Positions 15,908 to 23,531 of a DNA stretch of 64,000 bases are shown here, one piece after another. The stretch is from Brachybacterium sp. YJGR34. Lineage in GTDB: Bacteria; Actinomycetota; Actinomycetes; Actinomycetales; Dermabacteraceae. The notes beneath the pieces are model-generated. The model was given only the letters and a program-made list of their open reading frames with translations. It made no database searches and was not told where the DNA came from. The stretch covers positions 186,001-250,000 of the forward strand of contig NZ_PNFB01000005.1 of the NCBI RefSeq assembly GCF_003347015.1, given 5' to 3'. Position numbers and translations under genes: made by a program. Every line of letters begins with the position of its first letter. The stretch's first letter is position 1.

Positions 15908-16960
15908 GTGTCCCGCGACTCCGTCGATCCCCTCCCGCGCTCCGCGGTCACCCTCGCCGATGTGGCCCGTGCCGCCGGCGTCTCCCTGGCCACCGCCTCC
16001 TTCGTGCTCTCCGGCCGCGCCGGTTCCCGCTCCTCCGGCTCCGAGGCCACCAAGGCGAAGGTGCGCGAAGCCGCGGCGGACCTCGGCTACGTCCCCAACC
16101 GCCACGCCCAGGCGATGCGCACCGGCCGCGGCGGGGGCATCGTGCTGGCGCTCGGATCGCTCTCCGACCCCTGGGGGGTGCAGCTGACCGCGCAGGTCCG
16201 CGACGACGCCCTCGCCCATGATCTCTCCACGCTGGTCCTGGCCGACGAGCGCTGGTTCGAGTACCTGCTCGGTGCCTCCGCCGATGCCGCCCTGCTGACC
16301 AGCATCGACTTCGTCGAGGACGGCCCGCAGAAGCTGCGGCGCCTCGCGGCCTCGACCCAGAGCGGCCTGGTCGCCTTCAGCGCGACGGTCGAGCCCGAGG
16401 GCTTCGACGTGGTCGCCTCCACCCCGTATCTCGCGATCCGCCGCGCCTATCGTCGGCTGCGCGAGCGGCACGAGCGGGTCCACCTGCTGGCCCCGGCGCT
16501 GCGGGGCGGCCCCGGCGGGGGCGGCTCGCTCTCCCATCCCCGCACCGCGGCCTTCCTCGCCGCCGTGCTCGAGCACGGGGACGGGACGGGGGAGCACCTG
16601 GTGCGCCTGACCGCCGAGGGCAGCCGCGAGACCTACCTCTCCGGGGTGGACTGGCTGTCCTCGCCGGACCGCCCCGAGGCCGTCATCTGCTTCACCGGCT
16701 ACCAGGCGCTCGCGCTGCAGCTGGCCGCCCGCCAGGTGGGCCTCTCCGTCCCTGACGATCTCGAGTTCCTCGCCATCGGCGACGTCCCCAGCGATGCCGA
16801 GTACTTCGGTCCGATCAGCTACTACGGCGTCGACGACGTCTTCGCGCGGCTCTCCGCGGTGATCATCGACCGCGCCGTGGACCGCGAGGACCGCCCCGGT
16901 GCCCTGCACGCCTTCGACTGGGAGTTCTTCCCCGGCACCACCACCCGCGAGGAGTCCTGA
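15908..16960 (+). CDS. LacI-family transcriptional regulator
   Basis: A 350-residue regulator. The N-terminal HTH/hinge (VTLADVARAAGVSLATASFVLSG, residues 15-40; YVPNRHAQAMRTG hinge) is followed by a periplasmic-binding-protein-like effector domain. The GTG at 15908 has AGGAGG upstream. It lies 4 nt before an alpha/beta hydrolase gene with which it is co-transcribed, and probably controls it. The effector domain is divergent and lacks residues that would identify a particular sugar. No clear LacI-type palindrome is seen upstream. Confidence 0.88.
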   Translation: MSRDSVDPLPRSAVTLADVARAAGVSLATASFVLSGRAGSRSSGSEATKAKVREAAADLGYVPNRHAQAMRTGRGGGIVLALGSLSDPWGVQLTAQVRDDALAHDLSTLVLADERWFEYLLGASADAALLTSIDFVEDGPQKLRRLAASTQSGLVAFSATVEPEGFDVVASTPYLAIRRAYRRLRERHERVHLLAPALRGGPGGGGSLSHPRTAAFLAAVLEHGDGTGEHLVRLTAEGSRETYLSGVDWLSSPDRPEAVICFTGYQALALQLAARQVGLSVPDDLEFLAIGDVPSDAEYFGPISYYGVDDVFARLSAVIIDRAVDREDRPGALHAFDWEFFPGTTTREES

Positions 16961-16964
16961 CCCG

Positions 16965-18251
16965 ATGGCCCGCACCGACTGGACCCTGCCGGGCCTGCAG
17001 CTGAGCGACATCACGCTGCCGGTCCCGCTGGACCACGACGATCCCGCCTCCCCGGAGCTGACCCTGTTCGCCCGGGTGATCAGCGCGCCCGGCGGCGAGG
17101 ACCTCCCGTTCCTGCTGTTCCTCCAGGGTGGGCCCGGCTCCGAGGCCCCGCGCCCCCTGGACGCCACCTCCCCGGCCTGGCTCCCGCGGGCCCTGCGCGA
17201 GCACCGCGTGGTGCTGCTCGACCAGCGCGGCACCGGGCGCTCGGGCCCCGTCGGCCTCGACACCCCGCTCCCCGACGGCGCCGCGGGCGGCGCGCGCACG
17301 CTCCGCGAGGCCGCGCCCGCCCAGCAGGCGCACCACCTCACCCGCTTCCGGGCCGACGCGATCGTCCGCGATGCCGAGCTGCTGCGCGAGCACCTCGAGG
17401 CGGAGCAGTGGTCCGTCCTCGGCCAGTCCTTCGGCGGCTTCGCCGCCCTGCGCTATCTCTCCGCGCATCCCGGCTCCGTGGCGTCGGCCCTGTTCACCGG
17501 GGGTCTGCCGACGGTGGGCCGCTCGCTGGACGAGGTCTACACCACCACCTGGCACGGCATGATCGCCCGCAGCGAGAGGTACTGGGCGCGCTTCCCCGAG
17601 GACCGCGACCGCTTCCGCCGCCTCGCGGACCGGGCGGCGAGCGGCCGCCTGCGCCTGCCCGGCGGCGCGGCGGTGGGCGTGGAGCGGCTGCGCCGGCTGG
17701 GCCACCTGCTGGGGGCCTCGCAGGGACAGGAGAGGCTCCACCACCTGCTGGCCTGGGATCCGGACTCCCCGGCCCTCGCCCATGACCTCGCGGCGGCGCT
17801 GCCCTTCGGCGGGCGGAACCCGCTCTATGCCGTGCTCCACGAGTCCTGCTGGGCCGACGGCACGGCCACTCGCTGGGCCGCGGACCGCACGATGCCCGCG
17901 GCGGTGCGCGAGGATCCCACGCTGCTGGGCGGTGAGCACGTCCACCGGGAGCTGTTCCGCGAGGACCCCGAGCTCGCCCCCTGGGCTGAGGCCGCTGACC
18001 TGCTGGCCGAGCACGAGTGGCCCCGGCTGTACGACGACGATGCTCTGCGCCGGTGCGCGGTGCCCGGCGCGGCGGCGGTCTACTTCGACGACGCCTACGT
18101 CCCGCGCGAGCAGTCCCTGGCCACGGCCGAGCTGCTGTCCGGCGTGCGCCCCTGGGTGACCAGCGAGTACGAGCACAACGGTCTTCGGGCGAGCGGCGAG
18201 AGGGTCCTCGACCACCTGCTGGACCTCGCCGCGGGCCGCCGCGCCGCCTGA
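16965..18251 (+). CDS. Alpha/beta hydrolase, proline iminopeptidase-like (S33)
   Basis: A 428-residue hydrolase. The oxyanion-hole stretch FLQGGPGSEAPRP and LLDQRGTGRSGP are signatures of proline iminopeptidase/tripeptidyl peptidase S33 enzymes. The nucleophile elbow is GQSFGG, and the C-terminal His is likely in SEYEHNGLR. No signal peptide, so it should act on peptides or amides in the cytosol. The ATG is 4 nt after the LacI stop. It ends 3 nt from the end of the convergent FGE gene. Confidence 0.87.
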   Translation: MARTDWTLPGLQLSDITLPVPLDHDDPASPELTLFARVISAPGGEDLPFLLFLQGGPGSEAPRPLDATSPAWLPRALREHRVVLLDQRGTGRSGPVGLDTPLPDGAAGGARTLREAAPAQQAHHLTRFRADAIVRDAELLREHLEAEQWSVLGQSFGGFAALRYLSAHPGSVASALFTGGLPTVGRSLDEVYTTTWHGMIARSERYWARFPEDRDRFRRLADRAASGRLRLPGGAAVGVERLRRLGHLLGASQGQERLHHLLAWDPDSPALAHDLAAALPFGGRNPLYAVLHESCWADGTATRWAADRTMPAAVREDPTLLGGEHVHRELFREDPELAPWAEAADLLAEHEWPRLYDDDALRRCAVPGAAAVYFDDAYVPREQSLATAELLSGVRPWVTSEYEHNGLRASGERVLDHLLDLAAGRRAA

Positions 18252-18254
18252 GGC

Positions 18255-19205
18255 TCAGCCGTCCACGGCCAGGCGGAACCCCTTGTTCCCGCTCGCGTCC
18301 TCGGCGGCGGTCGCACTGCGGGCGGCGACCCGGTAGCGGTTGCAGTACGAGTCGTGGCACAGGTAGGAGCCACCGCGCATGACCCGCACGTCCCCGGTCA
18401 GCGACTCGGCCCGGCCGGTGGTCCAGGCATCGCTGCACCACTCCCAGACGTTCCCGGCGACCTCGTGGAGCCCGTAGCCGTTGGGCGGGAAGGACCGCAC
18501 CGGCGCGGTGCCCAGGTGGCCGTCCTCGAGGGTGTTGCGCACGGGGAAGCCGCCCTGCCAGATGTTGCAGCGGTGCTCCCCGCCGGGCGTGAGCTCATCG
18601 CCCCAGGCGAAGCGGGCCTGGTCCAGGCCGCCCCGCGCGGCTTTCTCCCACTCCGCCTCGCGCGGCAGGCGCATGCCGCACCAGGCGGCGAAGGCCTCGG
18701 CGTCGCGCAGGGAGACGTGGACGACGGGATGGTCCGCGCGCTCGGAGGCGGTGGAGCCGGGACCCTCGGGCCGGTCCCAGCGTGCCCCCTCGACCGCCCG
18801 CCACCACGGCGTGCCCGGCGGCTTGCGGCTCGCCCGGCGCAGCGCAGGGTCCAGCAGCGCTCCGAAGACGAAGGACCAGCCGAAGTCCTCGGCCTCGGTG
18901 ACATAGCCGGTCTCCTGGACGAAGGCCGCGAACTCGGCGTTGGTCACGCAGGCGGCGTCGATGCGGAAGGCCGGCACCTCGACGGTGCGCACGGGCCCCT
19001 CGCCGTCGCCGGGGTTGCGGTCGGGGTCCTCCGATCCCATCCGGAAGGCCCCGGCGGCGATCGGCACGGCGCGCTCGGCGCGGGTGCGGACCTCCGCGGC
19101 GGTGTCGGCCCAGGAGAGGTCCCGGTCCGCGGGGGCGGCGGCCGGCGCCTCCGCCCCGCCCGCGTCCCGGCCGGGGGCGCAGCAGCTCGTGGTGCCCGTG
19201 CTCAT
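18255..19205 (-). CDS. Formylglycine-generating enzyme (sulfatase-modifying factor)
   Basis: A 316-residue FGE/SUMF1 protein. It oxidises the Cys of a CxPxR motif in sulfatases to formylglycine using oxygen and a copper ion held by two Cys. Those two are present as Cys283 and Cys288 in GSYLCHDSYCNRYR, and NVWEWCSDAW and the C-terminal GNKGFRLA are typical. The N-terminal SCCAPG is common to bacterial FGEs. The cytosolic form, without signal peptide, would modify its target before export. A Cys-type sulfatase with the right motif is coded at 55291-56796. The ATG has a GGAGGAG site upstream. Confidence 0.93.
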   Translation of the reverse strand: MSTGTTSCCAPGRDAGGAEAPAAAPADRDLSWADTAAEVRTRAERAVPIAAGAFRMGSEDPDRNPGDGEGPVRTVEVPAFRIDAACVTNAEFAAFVQETGYVTEAEDFGWSFVFGALLDPALRRASRKPPGTPWWRAVEGARWDRPEGPGSTASERADHPVVHVSLRDAEAFAAWCGMRLPREAEWEKAARGGLDQARFAWGDELTPGGEHRCNIWQGGFPVRNTLEDGHLGTAPVRSFPPNGYGLHEVAGNVWEWCSDAWTTGRAESLTGDVRVMRGGSYLCHDSYCNRYRVAARSATAAEDASGNKGFRLAVDG

Positions 19206-19243
19206 CGTGTCTCCTCCGCGGTGCGTGCGCTGTCTCGCCCCTC

Positions 19244-19249
19244 ACCGTA
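19244..19249 (-). promoter_or_regulatory. -10 box (TACGGT) for the FGE gene
   Basis: TACGGT on the minus strand, about 38 nt from the FGE ATG; it leaves room for a leader with the GGAGGAG ribosome site. It lies 15 nt from the divergent -10 of the NamZ-like gene, so the two promoters are back to back. Confidence 0.4.
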
Positions 19250-19264
19250 GTCGGAGACGATTGC

Positions 19265-19270
19265 TAGCGT
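19265..19270 (+). promoter_or_regulatory. -10 box (TAGCGT) for the leaderless NamZ-like gene
   Basis: TAGCGT, then 7 nt, then GTG at 19278. The alternative GTG at 19269 would overlap the -10 box itself, so 19278 is preferred. Confidence 0.5.
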
Positions 19271-19277
19271 GACACCC

Positions 19278-20453
19278 GTGCACCAGACAGAACCATTCCG
19301 CCTCGGCATCGAGAACCTGCTGGTCCCCGAGGTGCTGGAGACCCTGCGCGGAGCGCGCGTCGGCCTCCTCACCCATCCCGCCGGCACCGATGCGCAGCTG
19401 CGCTCCACCGTCGACCTGCTGGTGGCCGCCCAGCGCCGGGGCGGCTTCACGATGACCGCGCTGCTGGGCCCCGAGCACGGGGTGCGCGGCGCCGCACCGG
19501 CCGGCGCGGCCGTCGGCGACGCCGTCGATGCCCGGACCGGTCTGCCCGTGCGCTCGCTGTACGGCGCGACGCAGAAGCCCACGCCGGCGATGCTGGCCGA
19601 TCTCGACGTGCTCGTGATCGACCTCCAGGACATCGGCACCCGCTTCTTCACCTACATCTGGACGCTGTACCTGGTGCTGGAGGCGGCCGCCGAGGTCGAT
19701 CTGCGCGTGGTGGTGCTGGACCGGCCGAATCCGCTGGGCCGGGGCGCCGAGGGTTTCCTGCTCGAGCGCGAGCTCGCCTCCTTCGTGGGCCTGCGTCCGA
19801 TCCCGCAGACCCACGGCCTGACCATCGGCGAGCTCGCCGCCCTGTTCCGCGAGGAGCTCCTGGGCGGCGCCGTGGATCTCGAGGTGATCGCGATGAGCGG
19901 CTACGACCCCGAGGACCCCTGGCCCGCGGACCTGCCCTGGGTGCCGCCCAGTCCGAACATCCCCACGCGCGGGACGGCCGTGCTGTACGCCGGCACCGGC
20001 CTGCTCGAGGCGGTGACCGTCTCCGAGGGACGCGGCACCGCCCTCCCGTTCCGGTGGTTCGGCGCCCCCTTCCTCACCGAGGCGCATCTCGACGAGATCT
20101 GCGAGCGGCTGCGGGCCGCCCAGCTCCCGGGCGTGCTGGTCCGGCCGATGTGGGCGACCCCCACCGCCGGCGACCACCGGGACGCGCTGTGCGGGGGAGT
20201 GCAGCTGCACCTCACCGACGTCCCCGCCGTGGAGGGCGTCCGCACCGGCCTCCACGTGCTCGCCGCGCTGCGCGATGCGTCGCCCGAGGTGCGGTGGCGG
20301 GAGTCGGACGGCCGATGGATCGATGCGCTCTCCGGCACCCGCTGCACCCGACAGATGCTCGAGGACGGCGCCGGGGCGGAGGAGATCGTCGCGGCCTGGC
20401 GGCCCGAGGCGGAGCGCTTCGCGGCGACCGCGCGGCAGCACCACCGGTACTGA
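19278..20453 (+). CDS. namZ: Exo-beta-N-acetylmuramidase NamZ-like (DUF1343, GH171)
   Basis: A 391-residue DUF1343 protein. Conserved blocks are GLLTHPAG, ALLGPEHGVRG, LVIDLQDIGTRFFTYIWTL, VVLDRPNPLG and PWVPPSPNIPT. The family founder, NamZ of Bacillus subtilis, removes MurNAc from the non-reducing end of peptidoglycan fragments. Here no signal peptide is visible with the start I chose (leaderless GTG), so the enzyme would act inside the cell on imported or recycled fragments. No MurNAc transporter or etherase is next to it. Divergent to the FGE gene. Confidence 0.85.
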   Translation: MHQTEPFRLGIENLLVPEVLETLRGARVGLLTHPAGTDAQLRSTVDLLVAAQRRGGFTMTALLGPEHGVRGAAPAGAAVGDAVDARTGLPVRSLYGATQKPTPAMLADLDVLVIDLQDIGTRFFTYIWTLYLVLEAAAEVDLRVVVLDRPNPLGRGAEGFLLERELASFVGLRPIPQTHGLTIGELAALFREELLGGAVDLEVIAMSGYDPEDPWPADLPWVPPSPNIPTRGTAVLYAGTGLLEAVTVSEGRGTALPFRWFGAPFLTEAHLDEICERLRAAQLPGVLVRPMWATPTAGDHRDALCGGVQLHLTDVPAVEGVRTGLHVLAALRDASPEVRWRESDGRWIDALSGTRCTRQMLEDGAGAEEIVAAWRPEAERFAATARQHHRY

Positions 20454-20460
20454 GCGGTGC

Positions 20461-20850
20461 TCAGCGGTCGACCCGGTACCCCAGCGACAGGTCGGCGGCG
20501 TTCTGCCCGCGGATGCCCCAATTGGCCCGCGGCGTCTCGGTGAGGGTGATCTCGACGCTGTGCGGCGCGATCCCGACCTCGTTCTCGAGGCGGGCGAACA
20601 GCTCCTGGATGAGGCGGCGGCGGGTCGCCTCCGTGCGCCCCTCGAACAGCGAGATCTCGACGATCGTGTAGTCCTCGCCGCGGTCCGGGGGATGGAGGAA
20701 GTCCTCGTCCTCGAGGGGGATGAAGCGGTGGAACCGCTTCTCGGGCGGGTAGTCGAGCGCTTCCATCACCGCACCGTGGATCGCGGCCGACAGCGCCGCG
20801 CGACGCGGCGCGAGGGACGAGCGGTGACCGTAGACGAGGACCTGTGCCAT
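20461..20850 (-). CDS. Tautomerase-family protein (tautomerase_2 type) without Pro-1
   Basis: A 129-residue protein with the tautomerase_2 pattern: LAPRRAALSAAIHGAVMEAL, EKRFHRFIPLEDEDF, YTIVEISLFEGR and ETPRANWGIRG. 4-oxalocrotonate-type tautomerases use an N-terminal proline; here the residue after Met is Ala, so the classical catalytic base is missing and the reaction is uncertain. The ATG at 20850 is 6 nt from a TACAGT -10 box on the minus strand. It is convergent with the NamZ-like gene (8-nt gap). Confidence 0.85.
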   Translation of the reverse strand: MAQVLVYGHRSSLAPRRAALSAAIHGAVMEALDYPPEKRFHRFIPLEDEDFLHPPDRGEDYTIVEISLFEGRTEATRRRLIQELFARLENEVGIAPHSVEITLTETPRANWGIRGQNAADLSLGYRVDR

Positions 20851-20856
20851 GGGGTC

Positions 20857-20862
20857 ACTGTA
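20857..20862 (-). promoter_or_regulatory. -10 box (TACAGT) for the leaderless tautomerase gene
   Basis: TACAGT on the minus strand, 6 nt before the ATG at 20850. Confidence 0.5.
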
Positions 20863-20879
20863 GGCGGGCGGCCCCGTGC

Positions 20880-22109
20880 TCAGCGGCGCGGGCCCACGGG
20901 CTCCCGCGGTGCGGCGGCGTCCTCGTGCGCAGCGCGGAGCCGTCGGACCTGCACCCAGCCGGCCGTGAACACCCCTCCGACCACCACCAGCACGATCGCC
21001 ATCACCGTCATCACCACCAGCAGGGCCACCTCGACGGAGGCCGCGGAGATCAGGGCGCTCGAGGTGATGATGCCCAGCGCGTTGGCGGTGCGCAGCTGCG
21101 CGAACACCTCGGCGCGGTTCTCGGGCGCCACCAGGGCGTCCAGGATCAGCGAGTAGTAGGTGGCCAGCGGCGCCAGCACGGCGCCGACCAGCATCGCGCC
21201 GACGATGGTGGCCGCCACCGAGTGGCCCAGCACCACCGAGGCCACGCCGAGCCCGGTCACCGCGAGCCAGGCGAGCACCGTGCGCCGGCGCGGCATCCGC
21301 CCGTGCACGCTGACCCAGATCCCGCCGAGCACCGAGGTCACGCAGATCGCCACGGGGAACACCACGCCCCAGGCCGGGGGCAGGCCGAAGGAGGAGGCGA
21401 GCGCGACCGCGCCGATCTCGATCGCGGAGATCGAGGCCGCGCTCGCCCCGCCGCAGACCAGCCACAGCAGGATCGAGGGGCTCAGCCGGAGCCGGCCGCG
21501 CTGCGGCGCGGGAGCGTCGGCCCCTGCGGCGACCCGTGCCCGCGGCAGCAGCAGCATCGGCCCCGCGCCGAGGACCACCATCGCCCAGGCCGCGGCCTGG
21601 GGGGAGAGGCTGCCCAGCGTGGCGGCCAGGACCGGGGCGGAGACGAAGACGACTTCGTTGATCGTCGCCGCCACGCCCAGCGCCCTGGGCAGGCGGGCGG
21701 CGGGCACGAGCTGGTTCAGGCTCGCGCGGAGCATCCCGTAGGCCGCCCCGTTGACCACACCCGCGAGGGCTGCCCCGGCCACGACCAGCGGGAACGGGGC
21801 GCCGATCCCGGCCAGCAGGGCGATCGCGACCAGCGCGAGGGTGCGCAGGCCGATCAGCGCGCGCAGGTACGGGAGGGCGGAGAAGCGCTGGCCGAGGCGT
21901 GTGATCGGGACGGCGCCGATCACCTGCGCTGCGGTCATCGCGAGCATCATCGTCGCGCCGCTGGAGGCGTCGCCGGTCAGCGGCAGCGCGATGAGCGAGA
22001 AGGCGATGGGCGCCGCGGCCTGCGGCACGGTGAAGGTTCCGTAGGAGCCGAACCAGCGCAGCAGGGCGCCGGAGGGACGACGGGACGGGGCGGGGCTCGT
22101 GGCGACCAC
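20880..22109 (-). CDS. MFS transporter (12-TM)
   Basis: A 409-residue protein with about 12 hydrophobic helices and a central basic loop (residues about 190-215). The GTG at 22109 follows a strong AAGGAGGT by 4 nt. It is divergent from the XRE-cupin regulator at 22270, and the gap holds two copies of a 20-bp element, so it is probably the regulator's target. The family (Cyanate/sugar/drug efflux-like) cannot be narrowed; a compound sensed by the cupin domain is the likely substrate. Confidence 0.82.
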   Translation of the reverse strand: MVATSPAPSRRPSGALLRWFGSYGTFTVPQAAAPIAFSLIALPLTGDASSGATMMLAMTAAQVIGAVPITRLGQRFSALPYLRALIGLRTLALVAIALLAGIGAPFPLVVAGAALAGVVNGAAYGMLRASLNQLVPAARLPRALGVAATINEVVFVSAPVLAATLGSLSPQAAAWAMVVLGAGPMLLLPRARVAAGADAPAPQRGRLRLSPSILLWLVCGGASAASISAIEIGAVALASSFGLPPAWGVVFPVAICVTSVLGGIWVSVHGRMPRRRTVLAWLAVTGLGVASVVLGHSVAATIVGAMLVGAVLAPLATYYSLILDALVAPENRAEVFAQLRTANALGIITSSALISAASVEVALLVVMTVMAIVLVVVGGVFTAGWVQVRRLRAAHEDAAAPREPVGPRR

Positions 22110-22167
22110 GGGGACCTCCTTCGCGGACGTGCGGGGGAGTGGGACGGGTGGGAGCCCGAGGGGCCCC

Positions 22168-22215
22168 TGCGCAACATAGTGCGCATCCACGGGGGTGCGC
22201 AACATAGTGCTCATC
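22168..22215. promoter_or_regulatory. Two 20-bp direct repeats in the divergent MFS / XRE-cupin promoter region
   Basis: Copy 1 (22168-22187) and copy 2 (22196-22215) both read TGCGCAACATAGTGC[G/T]CATC and differ at one base. Copy starts are 28 bp apart. Copy 1 also contains the self-complementary TGCGCA twice, 12 bp apart. These are the obvious operators for the XRE-cupin protein. The CATAGT inside each copy could also serve as a -10 box. Confidence 0.65.
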
Positions 22216-22269
22216 ACGCCCGGTACGCTTCTGCCCACGAGATCGGACAGCACAGGAGGCGAGACCTCG

Positions 22270-22869
22270 ATGAGCGGTGGGATGCGACCGGCGGTGGTCG
22301 CGCAGCTCGGGGAGCGCATCCGCGCCGCCCGGCAGGAGCTGGACCTCAGCGTCGGCGCGCTCGCCGAGCTCAGCGACGTCTCGCGCCGCATGCTCACCCA
22401 GATCGAGCTCGGCCAGGCGAACCCCTCGGTCGCCCTCCTGGACCGGGTGGCGGCCGGGCTCGGCACCACCTTCGCCGCGCTCATGGGGATGGGGGCCGAC
22501 GCCCCGCCCGACGGCGTCGAGGTGTGGTCCACCGAGAACGGCAGCTGGGCCGTGCTGCTGGACGCCATGGGGTCCGCGGGCGTCTCGGTCGAATCCTGGC
22601 GGTGGAAGCTCGTGGGCGGGGACGTCTACCGGGCGGAGGCCGGGGGCCTGACCCAGGGGATCATGCTCCACGTCGTCGAGGGAGCGCTCGAGATCGGCTC
22701 CGCGGCGGGGGAGCGGATCATCGAGGCCGGCGGCTCCGGGCGCTCCGGGGCCGGGGAGGGCTACACCTACCGTGCCCGCGACGAGCAGGGGGCGGTCTTC
22801 TTCGCCGTCGCCCTGCTGCCGCGCGACGGGCGTCCTCAGGAGGTCGAGCGGGCGAACCTCTCCGCCTGA
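22270..22869 (+). CDS. XRE-family regulator with C-terminal cupin-like domain
   Basis: A 199-residue protein. The HTH_3 domain covers residues 10-66 (IRAARQELDLSVGALAELS, then QIELGQANPSVALLDRVA). The rest resembles the cupin sensor domain of this common regulator class (GIMLHVVEGALEIG, then YTYRARDEQGAVFFAV), though metal ligands are not obvious. The ATG at 22270 has AGGAGG 10 nt upstream. Divergent to the MFS gene. Its last 34 nt overlap the convergent trkA-type gene. Confidence 0.85.
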   Translation: MSGGMRPAVVAQLGERIRAARQELDLSVGALAELSDVSRRMLTQIELGQANPSVALLDRVAAGLGTTFAALMGMGADAPPDGVEVWSTENGSWAVLLDAMGSAGVSVESWRWKLVGGDVYRAEAGGLTQGIMLHVVEGALEIGSAAGERIIEAGGSGRSGAGEGYTYRARDEQGAVFFAVALLPRDGRPQEVERANLSA

Positions 22870-23531
22870 CGGGTGGGCCCCGTGACCAGGATCGTGTCCC
22901 CGGCCTGGAGCACGGTGTCCTCGGTGGCGGCCTGCCAGGACCCGCTGCGGTGCTTCACCGCGCTCACGGTCACCTCGTGCTTGCGCCGGATGCCGCTGTC
23001 CCCGAGTCGCACCCCCGCATAGGCGGGGTTCACCTCGGTCTTGACCATCGCGAAGTCGGTGTCGATCTCGATGAAGTCCTGCATGCTGCCCAGCACCATG
23101 TGCGCCACGCGCCGCCCCATGTCCTTCTCGGGGTAGACCACGTGGTGGATGCCCAGCTGCTCGAGGATCAGGCCGTGGGGCTCGCTGACGGCCTTCGCCC
23201 AGATCTGGGGGATCCGGAAGCGCAGGAGCAGCGAGGTGACCAGGATGCTGGCCTGGATGTCGCTGCCGATCGCGATCACCACGCGATCGAGCTCCGGGAC
23301 GGACAGCTGCCGCAGCACCTGCTCGCTGGTCGCGTCCGCGGTCACGACATGGGTCAGCTGGCCGTTGAGGGACTGGACGACGTCCTCGCGCGCGTCGATG
23401 CCCAGCACCTCGGCGCCGTCGTTCATGAGCTCGAGCGCGAGGGACTGGCCGAAGCGCCCCAGTCCGATGACGGCGACGGTCTCCGGGGAGGAGCGCGCGG
23501 GGTCGATGCCGAAGAACCTGTGCTTAGCCAA
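22836..23531 (-). CDS. Potassium uptake regulatory subunit TrkA/KtrA
   Basis: A 231-residue RCK protein. The Rossmann dinucleotide-binding motif VAVIGLGRFGQSLALEL is near residues 19-35, with acidic GIDAREDVV for the nucleotide ribose; an RCK_C domain follows (residues about 150-225, ending QAGDTILVTGP). It forms the cytosolic gating ring that opens the TrkH/KtrB channel in response to nucleotides. It overlaps that gene by 8 nt. The 3' end runs 34 nt into the XRE-cupin gene on the other strand. Confidence 0.92.
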   Translation of the reverse strand: MAKHRFFGIDPARSSPETVAVIGLGRFGQSLALELMNDGAEVLGIDAREDVVQSLNGQLTHVVTADATSEQVLRQLSVPELDRVVIAIGSDIQASILVTSLLLRFRIPQIWAKAVSEPHGLILEQLGIHHVVYPEKDMGRRVAHMVLGSMQDFIEIDTDFAMVKTEVNPAYAGVRLGDSGIRRKHEVTVSAVKHRSGSWQAATEDTVLQAGDTILVTGPTRQAERFARSTS

